In this document: positions 24,423-37,262 of the stretch, in pieces | Layout of the letters: every line of letters begins with the position of its first letter | How positions within the stretch are numbered: the stretch's first letter is position 1 | Source: Serilophus lunatus | Lineage: Eukaryota; Chordata; Aves; Passeriformes; Eurylaimidae | Assembly: GCA_013399895.1 (NCBI GenBank) | Contig: VXBA01001485.1 | Coordinates: forward strand, 70,713 to 134,712 | Direction: 5' to 3' | Length of the DNA: 64,000 bases | The notes under the pieces: generated by a model | Told to the model about the DNA's origin: nothing | Seen by the model: the letters and a program-made list of their open reading frames with translations, nothing else | Database searches by the model: none | Position numbers and translations under genes: made by a program

Positions 24423-25160
24423 GATCACAGAATTATAGCAGGGTTTGGATTGGAAGACAAAATAAAGATCATCTAGTTCCAACACCCCTGCCCTGGGCAG
24501 GGACACTTTCTGCCAGACCAGGTTGCTCAGAGCTCCATCCAGCCTGGCCTTGAACACTTCTAAGGATGGAGGATCCACAATTTCTCTGGGCAACCTATTC
24601 CAGTGCCTCACCACCCTCAGAGTGAAGAATTTCTCCCTTACATCTAATCTAAGCCTATCCCTTATATCACTACATGCTCTATCAAATGTCCCTCTCCAGC
24701 TCTCTTGTAGTCCACCTTCAAGTACTGGAAGGCTTCAAGGAGGTCTCCCCAGAACCTTACAACTCCGAAAAACAGGAGAAGTTCTCCAGTGCTCTGACTA
24801 CTTTTATTGTCCTCCTGTGGACTTGCTCAAACAGGTTCATAACCTTCCTGTGCTTACCACTCTAGAGCTGGATGCACTCCATGTGGGGTCTTACCAGAGT
24901 AGAGGGGCAGAATCACCGCCCCACTCTGCTGGCCAAACTGCTTTTGGCGCCATCCAGGATGTGGCTGGCTGACTGGGCTTCAAATGCACATTGCTGGGTC
25001 ACATTGAGCTTCTCATTAACCAGCGCCTCCAACTCTTTCACCTCAGGTCTGTTTTTAACCTATTCACCAGCCAGCCTGTACTTTTGTATGCACAAATACC
25101 TGTCCCTTGCACTTGGCTTTACTGAACTTCATGAGGTGCGCACCAGCAATGTATGAGACG
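24423..25160 (-). mobile_element. CR1 LINE 3' portion
   Basis: Antisense CR1 of about 740 bp. It begins with a 3' end of the type GATCACAGAATTATAGCAGG and runs through the conserved ORF2 tail; the minus strand reads VRHWNRLPREIVDPPSLEVF then KARLDGALSNLV. Further into the element it keeps the 'CTCCTGTGGACTTGCTCAAA' and 'CACATTGAGCTTCTCATTAA' blocks. Weak similarity may extend to about 25225. The reading frame is broken, so it is inactive. It is sense to GRIA4 within intron 4. Confidence 0.9.
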
Positions 25161-27116
25161 CGATAACTGTGTATCTGATCCTCGGCTTGGGCAAATCAGT
25201 GCAGCTCCCTTTGAGCTCTGGGAAGTTGATGTAGTTTTAGGAATTAATAAACTTAGTGACCTACTCCTTGGTTTGGTTTCATAACACAAATTTGGATCAT
25301 CGTTGCAAAGTATCAGTCAAATAAAACAAGCACATGATCAACCTGTAAACACTGAGGTGTATCAGATACATGTCTGTAGTTGTTACCGTCAAAAAGAGGA
25401 AATAGTGTAAATGATTAACCAGATTTACTTCTGTTTTTCTTCCTAGGAAATGCATGTAGATATCACTACAGAATTCCTGGGTTTGATGTGAACAGTACAT
25501 AATATTTTTGAAAAAAGAAATTTCAAATTTTCATCGCATTCTCTCAAAACTTGTTTCTTAGGGTGAGTGATGGAAGCACATGTTTATGTATCATCTGGTT
25601 GTCTTAACTTCCTTTATAGTCAGTGGAAAAAGCAGGCACTTTAAGGAAATGATTCATCTTATTCTAAAGAACATGTGTAAAATTAACTAGACAGCTTGTG
25701 CCCTGAAAGTGCCTATTTTTCTGCACTCACAAGAAAAAGAGTTGATGGTGATTAGCTCTGATGTAGACACCTACATTTTATATCCCTAATGTTAACTGAG
25801 ATGAATTTCACCCTAAAAATGTTGACTATGCAGACAAAAAAGGGAAATAATGGTTTGTATTTTCAACTGAGACTGGATATAATTCTGATTTTGTATTTGA
25901 AGTCATATACTTATTGATGACACACAGTTTAAAAACCAGAAACTGATGACTTAGGAAAAAAGGTGCCTGTTCAGAGAAATAGCTTTCTGTGAACATTTCA
26001 TAGTTTTGAATATCCAAAATACACACAGAGTCATCAAAAGATTTGCAAAAATGCCAATCTTCCTGAAATACTCAAAGCTGCAGATTATGATCTACAAAAC
26101 AGGATATGAATTCTCTCTACCTGAAGAATCACATTTCTCTACACAGAACTTCTGCCCTGAAATAAATTGAGGCAATGAACTTAAGTCCTTTGTAACAAGG
26201 GAAGGAGCTTGAAGTCAGTCTGGAATGAAAACTCTCACAGCTTCCTTCTCTAGGCTTTAACTGGTTGACAGCAACTATAACTTTGAGAGATGAGACCTCA
26301 ACCATTCCATACATGTAAGAGTAGATATGACCCAGAACAAAACACAGGCCCCAGATTTTGGCAGATGAGACAATGTCCCAGAAAGTCTTTGCTATAGAAG
26401 CTCATGAAGTCTTGAGGTACCCTTAATTTCAGACCAAAAGGCCAAGCTCGGTCACAATCCGGAGAGAGTGTACAATAGCATTGTCTAGCATCTACATTAG
26501 CAAGCAAGGCACTTTGTAGGATAAGATCTGCACAACAAAAGCTTTGTTGCTAAGGAACTGGCATGCATAGCATGTATTTCAGAATTTACTGTGGACTCTC
26601 TAACCTGATCACTAGACTGAGCTCACACTACACTTATGGGATGCTTCTGGGCACATCTTGTTTGGCATCATCCAAATGAAAGCCAGTTCATGTATTTTGA
26701 GTGCCTGTGGGTCACACTTTCTTAAACAGGCCTCGAGCACCTGTGGGGTAGGTGGCAGATTCATACAACATAAGGCTGAGCAGTGAGAACTGCCTTAATT
26801 TAAAAAGTAAGGTCCTTGAAGACAGGGCAGTGCTGTCACAGGAAACATTGGTGACTGTCAGGGAGAGCTTGGTCTGACACAGCATGACTGGGGTCAGTTG
26901 CAAAACCTATCAAACATGGGCTGTGCCAGTAATATAAACAGTGATACACCATGATAAACCATGAAACACCTGATATGGTAGGTCAGGGTCATGGAAGGAT
27001 CCTTTGTATGTGTAACTGTGCTTGTCATTGTTTCAGGATGCTTTGATTCAAAACCGTCCTAGTGCCAGCAACCTGAGAGAGCATATAGTACTTATGTACA
27101 TCTTTTGTATTATGTA

Positions 27117-27153
27117 GTACCTATGTACCCTTTATTTAGGGGTACATAGGTAC
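27117..27153. repeat. perfect 14-bp inverted repeat, 9-base spacer
   Basis: Arms GTACCTATGTACCC (27117-27130) and its exact reverse complement (27140-27153) with the spacer TTTATTTAG. A related partial copy AGTACTTATGTACA lies just upstream near 27088. No function is assigned. Confidence 0.9.
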
Positions 27154-28098
27154 CCTTATCACCTACACATTCTAAACATTTGTATTTGCTCTATACTGCT
27201 ACTCTTATTTCTTCTTAAACACCATACACAGATAGCATACCTTGTTTTTATTACAGTGAGAGTTTAAAATTACCTCAGTTTGTTCAGGGAGATTTTGGGA
27301 AGAAGTTCTGGGAAACGTGAATTTTGAGTTCTTTGGGGAAGGCTGAGAGCAGGTGAGAGCACAATACTGTACTGGCTTTTTTATGTTGATTTGCATGTTT
27401 TAATTCAATGACCAAGGTGACTAGCACCTAGAATTGGATCTATTTTACACTCTTATTTGTAAAATCAAAGAAATTATTAAATAATCAGTATCAAGAAGAA
27501 TGATTAAGAAAATACAATCTGCTTCTCAAATTACCATTAATAAGAAAGAGAACATTCATTTCATACGTTTTACTGCAGTCACACTATTGGTGAATGCATC
27601 ACTTCTGTAAACGCAACAGAATAGAATCAAAAAAGTGAGGTATTAAGGCTAAGGTTATTTCAGAATCTAACAAAACTTTTTTTTTTCCCCTCAAATATTG
27701 TGTGTCTGCAGAAAGGTGAACTTCAAAAAAAAACAACCTCAAATCAGCATTGGGCTCTAATTACATTACCAAATGCATTTACGTATACGTATATTTACGT
27801 ATAAGAAACTAAAAAGAACAGTTCATTGTGACAATATCTAGTTGTTGATCTAGCATATTGCAATTATGTAAATGGTAACCAAAAGTAACTAGATTTACAC
27901 TACTGATTTTAAAGTGTGGTAAAAGCAGGGCCAGTCAGATGTGAATTCAACTTAGGCTTTAGACACAACTGAATTTTCTGACTTTATCGTACAATGCTGT
28001 TCTTTCCAGTTAGATGAACAGTAGTCTGGCTAGGAGATTCAGATACTATTTTACTATTGAAAAGAAGGGCTACCAGTGGCTGCTTTGATTATTTTCTT

Positions 28099-28113
28099 TT
28101 CTTTTTTTTTTTN
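28099..28113 (+). repeat. T-run ending in an ambiguous base
   Basis: T-rich stretch with twelve or so T and N at 28113. Like 1955, the ambiguous base sits at the edge of a homopolymer. Confidence 0.85.
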
Positions 28114-30220
28114 GGCAAGTGCACTGACTTTGATAAAACTATTTGTAGACTTACATTAGCATCAGAACACAGAATCTGGCTCGAAGTCATCCTCTGTTCT
28201 CTACTACTACGAAATGGATATTGCATATCATTCATGGTAAAAGAATGCCTAACTTCTGTAGCATGAAATATCCCTCATAATGATTTCCAGAAGACGGAGG
28301 TCAGTACAGCTGGAGTGAAAAGGACTTATTTTCAGTTAAATCTCTTCAAACAGTGATAGCTGTGCATTACCAATTGGACTTTAACAAAGGTTTTCCTCTT
28401 TGCTATTGTGTCTCAATCCACTGCCTTAAGAAAAAGAACACCTTCAATAAAATGAAGTCTGTCTAACACAATATAAAAAGTGTGGAGACTTGTTAAAGAA
28501 GGAAGATTGAGACCTGACCTGAAATATTGCAGCAGAAATGGTGATGATATAAACCACATCTGAAATGGGATTTTATACAATATCTGAAGCCAGGACAAAT
28601 CTTTTACAAAGCCATAAAAAAGCAATAGAGAAACAAGCTTAATTTTAACAGCTAGTGCTTGCAAAAAGGCACTGTTGTTGGGAAAAGGGTGGACAACTGT
28701 CAGAGAGGCTGTTAAAGAAGGCAACAAACAAAGCCAAAGTAGCTCTTTCCATCTTGTGAAGGCAGGTGCTGAGCTGGATCAGAGGTGTGCACACAGCTGA
28801 GCAGAACAGAAGGATGCTTCCCACACAAGCCCCCGTGCCCACCTACAGCTGGCAGGGCAGAGCCCTGTGCAGTGTGGGAAACTGCTGGGGAAGAAAACCT
28901 GTAGAGGTGACTCAAAGGTCATTTACCAGTACCCCGAACATAGCTAGTTGCTTCCTTCTGCTGGCAAAATTGTTTGCAGTCAAAGCCTACTCCTGTGACA
29001 GGCTCATTCAGAATTAAAAGGGATATGCAGACTTGTAGAGAAAAAGGAGATGAGGGAAGAGAGGAAGGGTGTAAGAAGGTCACTTCACAAATCTTGTGAA
29101 GCATGTGTATTCATCCTTTGTTGCCTACTGCCTATTTGTTCTTTAAGTAACTGAAATAGCATATTTCTCATGTCCAAACCTCATCAGTTGCGTGCTGCAG
29201 TAACAAAATTGTTTTCTTGTTACTCTGCAGTGTGAGACTAACATTGTGTGCAAAATCACAGCTGCTTTACAGAAACAAGCCTATGCAGAGCCTCTCCTGT
29301 CTCTGTGGGTTGAGGAAACTGCTGGCAGTTTCCTGCAGGAAGACCTATCAGTTTGCATTGACATCATAGCGTTGAATGCCATAGACCACTAGGGGGAAAA
29401 AAAAAGCATCGAGAAAAAAGAATGATGAGGAAAAGGCACTTTATGAATGTTCCAGTCCCTCTGGGACTAAGAAGAGATACACAGAGAGCTGCTACTATGT
29501 CCCTGAAGTAGTATGAAGTCCAACAATTCTGCTATCAGTCTGAATTACTGTGTGCCATGCACACACCAAAGCCTTTGGCTAACAATTTGCTGCTGTGGTA
29601 CTGTGGGAGCGGAACAAAACCCGCATTTTATTCATGCAAAGCTAATAGACATAGAGAAAAGCTGCAGACAGTCCATGCTACTTCTGATTCAAGAGATAAA
29701 AGAATCTATATTATGCCACTAAACTACATGTAGAAGCAATGCCTTCTCTTGATAAATACTTATCTGTGTTGTGCTAGTGTTCCTTTCTGTCAACATGTGC
29801 CTTTGTGCTCATGAAAAGCAGGGAAGCAGAAGAAACTGTGCAGAAATGCTTGAGGTAGCACTATGTTTAATCCATTTGTCTCATTAATTTTGGCATTCCT
29901 GTAAGTATTATGTTGCAATTTATTAAAGTGTTGTTTTAATTTATTGCTATCTTAAATTAAGTATGCTGGTGATCTAGATGATTTGCAAAAATGCCAATTG
30001 CTATCTTCAGTTAGCACACTGGAAATTAAGATGAGAAAAAAAATGTTTTTACAAACAGCCAAATTTACGACTCGATCAATTTAGAGAAATTCAGCAGTCA
30101 AATATTATTTTTTCAAGTTTAGCACTTCTGTGACAAAATATTAAGGACAGATGAAAGAGAAGTGGAATATATCAGCTTCTTGTACTTTTCTCTCCATGCA
30201 CATTTATTTACTTTCATTTT

Positions 30221-30279
30221 GATGGTGGTAGTAGTAGTAATAATAACAATAATGATGATGATGATAATAATAATAATAG
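30221..30279 (+). repeat. compound trinucleotide tract (GTA/ATA/ATG)n
   Basis: A compound tract of GTA, ATA, ATG and ATA triplets, nearly 60 bp. It lies 140 bp left of the CR1 3' end at 30419. Confidence 0.9.
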
Positions 30280-30418
30280 TTCTTGTGAACAGCCTGCTCC
30301 ATTTTATCCATCAGAGAGATTTGGGTTTTATTGCAAACACATACATGATAATTTTCAGCAACACATCTCAAGTCTCTAACACTGAGGAAGCTGAGGATCA
30401 GTGATGTCAGATAATACA

Positions 30419-30880
30419 TTCACAGAATCACAGAATATGCCAAGTTGGAAGGGGCCCACAAGAATCATCAAGTCCAACGCCTAGCCCTGCACAAGATACC
30501 CCAAGAGTCACACCATGTGCCTGAGAGTATCATCCAAATGCTTTTTGAACTCTGTCAGGCTTGGTGCTGTGATCTCTTCCCTGGGGATCCTGTTCCAGTG
30601 TGCAACCACCCTCTGGGTGAAGAATCTTTTTCTAATATCCAATCTAAACCTCCCCTGACACAACTTCAGGCCATTCTCTCGGGTCCTGTCACTTGTCATG
30701 GGAGTGCCTGCTCCTCCTCTTCCCCTCATGAGAAAGTTGTAGGCTGGAATGAGGTCTCTCCTCAGTCTCCTCCAGGCTGAACAGCCCAAGTGGCCTCAGC
30801 CACCTCTCATACAGCTTCCCTTCAAGGCCCTTCAACATTTTCATTGCCCTCCTTTGGATGCTCTCTAAGACCTTGATGTC
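30419..30880 (-). mobile_element. CR1 LINE 3' portion
   Basis: Antisense CR1 starting TTCACAGAATCACAGAATAT on the plus strand, then AAGTTGGAAGGGGCCCACAA. The minus strand keeps an open stretch over 30508-30789 with DRTRENGLKLCQGRFRLDIR and VVAHWNRIPREEITAPSLTE, the conserved C-terminus of CR1 ORF2. It is one of the better preserved copies here, truncated at its 5' end in the usual manner, and sense to GRIA4. Confidence 0.92.
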
Positions 30881-32224
30881 TTTTCTGCATTGAATTACTT
30901 AGACAACTATGAACAGTATTCAGGATACTGTGCAGCTACTTCCCTATCATGCTTGTTAATAACAATTTTTAACTGTTATTAATTAGAGTTTATTGGCTTG
31001 TAATTTTTACAAGATAAGATTAATGATATTGGTACTTTACTATATGAAGACTTTACACCCATGTCTAAATTTTAATATTACACAGTACAATGTACTTTTT
31101 TATTATCATACATCATTTCAGCTGTGTACATTGAAACATTTAATCTGTACCACATGCTGCATAACAATTCTCACTTCTGTGTTTAAAGGCAAGTACAACC
31201 CTAGATGAGCAGCAAGGCTTGATCTTGCTGATATAAAGCAGTGACAGAGCTGAGAAAAGTGCCTATATACTGGGAAACATCCCATTTAATTCATATGGGC
31301 TGGAGAGGGCAGGGAGCAGGGAAAAAATAATGGAATCAGCCTGTCTGGTAGATGTGGAGCTAGATGATGAACACTGACAGCAAAACTGATTCACTATGCA
31401 AAATTCAGAAGAAAACGCTGCTCACAGTGGACACATTGGAAGGCTTTGAATACACAGAGTGCTGAGGTTTGAACTTTGTCAAATGGAGATGGGTGGGAGA
31501 GGATGGAGCTGCTTACAGACGGAAGAATAAAGGAAGTCCATTGCCATTCGTGCAGAAAGGAGAAACATTTTTTTCTGAGTACAGTCCTGTGTGTGTCCAT
31601 GTGGATATGTTTATGCACATCTGTGTGTACAAATATAGAAACAAATACTGTAAATGTTACTGCATATGAAAAGCCTGAGAAAACAGAAATTAGAGTACCA
31701 ATATTCTCTTTCAGAAAAAAGCAAACACAAAGGTCCTAGGCAAATGCAGCTACAGTTAGCTTGTGTTTTTAGTTTGCTTTGCTGAGATACACATGAAGGT
31801 CACTGTGGAGACATAATTAAACTAAATTTCCGGTAAAAATCTGCCCAAGAGGGCTGTCAGAAAGAAGGAAGAAGTAGCAGAGTGCTTAGTAGGAGAGAAT
31901 GAGGAACCAAAAATGCTGGAGAAACATGCTGCTTGGCTGAGTGAAGGATTTTTTTAGATGCAGTAACATCACATATAGCACAGAGGTTGATCCGATTGCC
32001 CTGGTATTCCTCCTAGCTATTTCTGATGCAAATACATTATGGATACAAGTTGATATACAGTTTATTCATTTATGAGGTATTTCTATCTCAAGAGCTGCCT
32101 ATAGGTGTGAAAACAGAGTACTGTGAATCAAAGGAGCTCATCTGTGTGATTCTGTGCCTTATATTGTGGCCTGACTCTTAGCCTGACTCAACAAACACAG
32201 CAGGACAGGCTGGATACACATTGT

Positions 32225-32855
32225 ATAGGAGCAGGTTTTGCAGGAAAGCTCTTGGGGTTCTGGTTACCGTGAGCCATGCATGTACCCTCATGGCAAAGAA
32301 AGCCAACAGCCTCTTGGACTGCCTCACCAGCAGGTCTAGAGAGGTGATTCTTCCCCTCTGCTCAGCTCTGGTGAGGCCCATCTGCAATGGTGTGTCCGGT
32401 GCTAGGCTCCCTACTACGCGAGAGATACGGACATGCTGAAGCAGGCACAGAGGAAAACCATGAAGGTCATGGAAGCATCTGTCATATGAGGAAAAACTAA
32501 GAGTTGTGAGTGGAGCAGCCTGGAGAAGAATAAGCTCAGGCAGATCTTAGCAATATGTATAAATACCCAATGGGATGGTGTAGGGAAGAGGGTACCTAAC
32601 TCCTCCTGGAGATGCACAGCAATACGACAAAAGGAAAGGGCACAGGTTGCCACATGGGAACTTCTATCCAATCATGAGGAATTTATTTTTTCTATGTGGT
32701 AGTCTAGTACTGAAACAGGGAATAAAGGGGTTGTGGGATCTCCATCCTTGGAAGCATTCAAAATTCGACGGAATGGGTAACCTGATCTAAGCTTGCCTCC
32801 TTGAGCAGTGGGATTGTCCAGGTAACCTTCAGAGGTGACTTGCAATCCCAATTTT
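32225..32855 (+). mobile_element. CR1 LINE 3' portion
   Basis: Sense CR1 on the plus strand. It starts in the block 'GCTCTTGGGGTTCTGGTTAC', then 'GGCAAAGAAAGCCAACAGCC', then 'CTCAGCTCTGGTGAGGCCCA', which encode the region after the reverse transcriptase. It ends near 'GGTAACCTTCAGAGGTGACT'. Internal frameshifts and a probable internal deletion leave no long frame. It runs against GRIA4 transcription. Confidence 0.88.
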
Positions 32856-35192
32856 GTTATTTTGTTTTTAGAATGTAGCAGTTCGTGTCAGTATTTCACA
32901 GCCTGGATTTCAAAACTGGCTCCAAAATCTGTCTAAAAATGAATCTTAGAATTCTAGGAGTCCAGTTTTGGTTTGGTTTTTTTTTAAGCCTTATTTTTTT
33001 CTGAAATGCTCATTATGTGTGACAATGAGAATTTTGACAGAAAAAGAATTGAGGGAACAAAACTTTTTACTTCAAATTTCAGCACTTCATTCTTTTGAAA
33101 GCTTCTTTACATAATTTTATATGTCCTTTTGGTATATATTAACAACAAAAAGAAAAAATACTGAAAGACCAAAAGAAAAGGGCTAAAGTATAGTTAATAA
33201 CACTACACCTCATGTTCTAAATGAAAATTATTACGTTACACTTTTCAGCTTAATTATCAAATCTACTTAGAATACTGTCTGAATGCTCACCTGAACACAT
33301 TTCTGAGCATTGGACAAACTATAAGAAGTAGTGTGAGCTGTGAGATCAGCTATGGCTCAGCAAATGACAGTCTACTTCTCCAGTAATGTGTTATTAGTAT
33401 CTGAAGAGGTAAAATGACCAAATACAATGGCTGTACAAATAAAATATGTTTTTACTGAAATCTTCAAAATTATTTTCTGTGATATTCTTCAAATCTGACT
33501 ACAGTTTCATTTTTTTAATTACTTTTGCAAAATAGCGAACAAAGAAATAATGAAAGAAATTGATGACATGCATTTACTGAAGGCAAACTATCCCAACTAA
33601 CTAAATGCAAGGCAACTTAGGAGAGAGTGACATGACATTTACTTAAATATATGTTTTGCTGTACATGCTATAAACTTTCAGTCATTTTTCCTAAGGAAAT
33701 CACTTTTGTGTTACTGAGCTGTCTGTGTGTCTGGCTATTATTTTTCCAGTAAAATTTATTTTAAAACATTTGGCAATTTCAGCTATATCTGAAAGGAGGA
33801 CAAAGCCTTTAAGACATTGTCTAAGCCAAGTAAGACATTACAGTCCATATAGTCCTTATAAATACTGGCTGCTGAGTGGGAAACAGAGACCCATGTGTTT
33901 TAGTCACCAAAAGTATAGGAACCATCTGGACACTACACCTCCTGTCTTACAGCTGCTAGTCAGAACATGAATACTGACAACCTTCACGTATTTCTTGATT
34001 AGCCATAGTAATTGTTATTTCTTCCTTGCTCAGTACACTCGTGGGAAGAAAAAAATTACGATGCTTGTGGAAATGGTGATCTAGGAGAAAAATAAAGCCC
34101 ACAAAGCCCTAAAGGGTACATTTCTTTTGTCAGCATATTTATTTTGAAACATGGATCCTGTATTCAGATAGAAATTCAGTAAACACATAAGTTTAAGGTA
34201 ATGATTTTCTAATTTTAGTAGATACACCCTTCAGCCTTAAGCTGACTTGACTTCTGACTTTCAGTGAATATTAAAAAACAAACACTATTTTTAAAATGCA
34301 GGAAAAAAATAAAATGAAGAAGAGTAATACAAGAAGCAAAACTACCAATGAAAAGTGAGAGAAACAAACTTGTGTGTTTCTTACTGGGATATATGTAGCA
34401 AATGACTACTTTGGCTTGGACTGTTCAGATGCTGTACAGCTTGTTGCCAGTTTAGTGGATTAGTTGGAAGGAAATGGAAATAATGTTACTTAGAATGAGT
34501 TTCAAAGATTTGTTTCATCTTAAACAGAAAGTTCTTTTTATTAAATTCAGGAGAGCACTTTAAACACAACTTGGAAAGAAGAGACAAGAAGCAGAGAATT
34601 TTCCATCTCTCTCACTGACTTTCATTCAAACAGAGTATTTTTGTTCTTTTAAAAGACCACCCGCTGAAAGTTCATGAAAAAAGGGATGTTGATAAACAAG
34701 GACGCAACAGCCCTTGACAGGATATGAATCACTAGAAATGCATTCTGCTATATAGGCTATAACTGTTACATAAAACTGTGGAGATGTCATTTTATCTTTG
34801 TGTGTCTTTCTTTTAGTTCCCTTTTTCTATCTTGTCCCAGTATACTGCAAAGGTAATGGTAAACCCAATCCCTAATTTCATGCCTGCAGGAAAATGGGGC
34901 TTCATCTTGGTTTCCACTAATTTATGCAACACAAACAAGGGCTACCATAGTTTACATTTTTAATTAAAAACCCATGGCGCATTTTTTATTATGGCTGTAT
35001 ACAAACAGATGAAGCAAAGGGTCAGGTAAGTAAACTGCAGAGGCCCTTAATTTGATTTGGTGATATCACTTAAAAAGTTCTAGAAAAGTATAAAAATATG
35101 TCTGTAACTGTTAAGTATAGATATGCTTTCTTCAAAATGGAAACACACTTTCTGGAAGTTATGTGGAAAGCTGACATAGAATGGATCTTCAT

Positions 35193-35285
35193 AAAATCAC
35201 AGAATGGTTTGAGTTGGAAGGGACCTTAAAGATTATGGAGTACCAACAGTCCTGCCGTTGACAGAAATACCTTCCATCTCTATCT
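35193..35285 (-). mobile_element. CR1 LINE 3' terminus, very short
   Basis: Only about 90 bp of a CR1 3' end remains. The plus strand begins AAAATCACAGAATGGTTTGA, followed by GTTGGAAGGGACCTTAAAGA, the highly conserved terminal block. It ends near CAGAAATACCTTCCATC. Strong 5' truncation is normal for this family. Sense to GRIA4. Confidence 0.88.
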
Positions 35286-36399
35286 TAGTGCTTTTGGGGC
35301 TCCTGCTTAGCACTGAAAAACACTGGTTTTGGGTTATTTCTGGAGGTGAGCAGCAGTGGTCATGTCAAGCATGAATCCCCTTGTGTTAAAGACTATGGAG
35401 CTGCATCAAGCACAAGCACTGCCAAGGCTGCTCTGAGAGGCCATGGTGAGCAAACAGTCCATGCTCAGATCCATAGCATCTCCAGCCCTATACCTGGTCT
35501 ACACTGGTCGATTAAAATGGGTCATGGCATGCTTGCCCTTCCCAGAGGCAAATCATGTGCATCACTTAAAGTGAGCAAGTAAAGAAAATACACCTGGAAG
35601 AAGTCTTGATGTAACCCCCAAATACCTCCACTAGCTACTGGAGACTGTACAGTCTTATATGGTGAGCGTGACCAGAGTAGAGGAGCATGGCTTTATTAAG
35701 AAAACATCACAGTCTTGGCACATCCTTGAGAGATAAGATCTAAAATCTTTGCTGAGACCAAGACAGGAGGAGGCAATCCAAGCAAATCAGATACAAACAC
35801 TTGTGTGAGCCTGAATGCATCTCTTGGATTGGCCCTGATGTCCTTTTCTAGAATGAAAATCTGAAAATGAAACTCCATCTCTCCATACTTCACCATAAAA
35901 AGAAATACAAGCTTAGTCCTGCCCAAAAAATGAGTCTCATTGCAGCAACAAAAAACCTAAACAGAAGATCACGTGATGAAAAATGCACATCCTGGGTTGT
36001 GCATAGGGGGACTTTAGAATTCAGGCACACTGCTGGGTTCAAGAAGAGAAGTTTTCTCTGAAAAGACAAGTCTCAGGTACAGAGTGTGGAGGCAGCTTCT
36101 ACACATACCAAGGCACACAGAGAGGAGAAAATAAACGAGAAAAAATAATGAACTATGAAAAATACAGGAGACAAAATGGAGCAGGAAATGGTGACATTAA
36201 AGTTGCACAAGAAGTGAGGAAACAGCAAGGATTTTCTCAGCTGGGCAGTGAGCAGAAGACACCAGGTCAGAGAAGTCGGTAACAGGTATGGGCAGGGTAG
36301 GAGCACATGAGCTCACTTCTTGAACACAGGCAGCAAAAACGTCTCCAGTCGTCATTGATTGAGGTACATCGTCATGAGAAGTGTGAGTGTGTACAGGCA

Positions 36400-36490
36400 T
36401 GGGCAGTAACTGCAGAAGAAATCCACAAGCCCAAAAGCCACTTTCCCTCCCTTCATTAGCATTGATTTAAGGGCAAAGCACTTTGAGTCA
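36400..36490 (+). repeat. dispersed duplicate block, copy A
   Basis: Contains CCACAAGCCCAAAAGCCA and a later GATTTAAGGGCAAA. It lines up with copy B near 37170-37260 at roughly 70-75 % by eye over about 90 bp. The family is not recognised. Confidence 0.45.
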
Positions 36491-37171
36491 TGGTCTCATT
36501 ACTGAGATTTAATTACTTTTCCTAAATGTTCTGCAGAACATTTACTTGTACATTGCAAAGTATTACAGTATAGTCACAACTTAGGCTCTCGATTACAGAA
36601 CTAGGCAGGAAAGAAGTTGAGTTAATTATACTCACTGAAGCTTAATCAATTCCTCTGTATGTATGTAGGGAATAACATGACAACTTTTAGTCCATCCGTG
36701 AAACCACCTTACCTGTCTGCTACAGGTTATTAAAGCCTTCAAGGAAGGGAAAAAGTCAGTGGCTGATAGTTGAAAATAGATGTTATTTTATATTTTAGGC
36801 TACTTCCTTCTTGCTTCATTCCTATTTTTGGCTAACTAAATGCATTTGTTTTTGAGACTGCTTCTGACTGTCCAGCCTTAAAATAACACTTGGCCTTTGA
36901 AGGTCACATTGGAGCCCCAAACTAGCACTCCAGATTGACTTGTAGCCTGTCTAGGAAGACCAGGACCTTCACAATGCAGAGTGAAGCTGCAGCTCTTTTG
37001 TATACTTTGTATGCCATTCCTGCTTCTACAGAGATTGTCCTTTCAAAGGATGGAAATAGTCTAGAGGCGTAGTGGGGAAGAAGGGAATTCACATGATATA
37101 TGAATTCCAATTTATTTAGGTTGTGTTAAAAGATATAAATATATAATATTTATGGTATCTAAAACACATAT

Positions 37172-37262
37172 ATAGGCAGTCACTACTGATAAAATAAAGC
37201 CACAAGCCCACAAGCCAGTTTCTTTCACCACATTATCATAGATTTAAAGGCAAATGTCTTAC
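37172..37262 (+). repeat. dispersed duplicate block, copy B
   Basis: Contains CCACAAGCCCACAAGCCA and a later GATTTAAAGGCAAA in the same order, spacing and strand as copy A about 770 bp to its left. It could be a local duplication or two copies of an old unrecognised repeat. Confidence 0.45.

Noticed and set aside
24523..24972. Open frame of 149 codons on the plus strand
   Set aside because: It lies entirely inside a CR1 copy whose coding strand is minus.
28740..28910. Locally GC-richer patch in intron 4 considered as an exon or promoter
   Set aside because: No CpG clustering, no consistent frame with splice sites and no recognisable protein similarity.
29313..29334. 10-bp hairpin AGGAAACTGC / GCAGTTTCCT with a 2-base loop
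   Set aside because: The stem is short and the loop is only two bases; it is likely chance and nothing around it supports a function.
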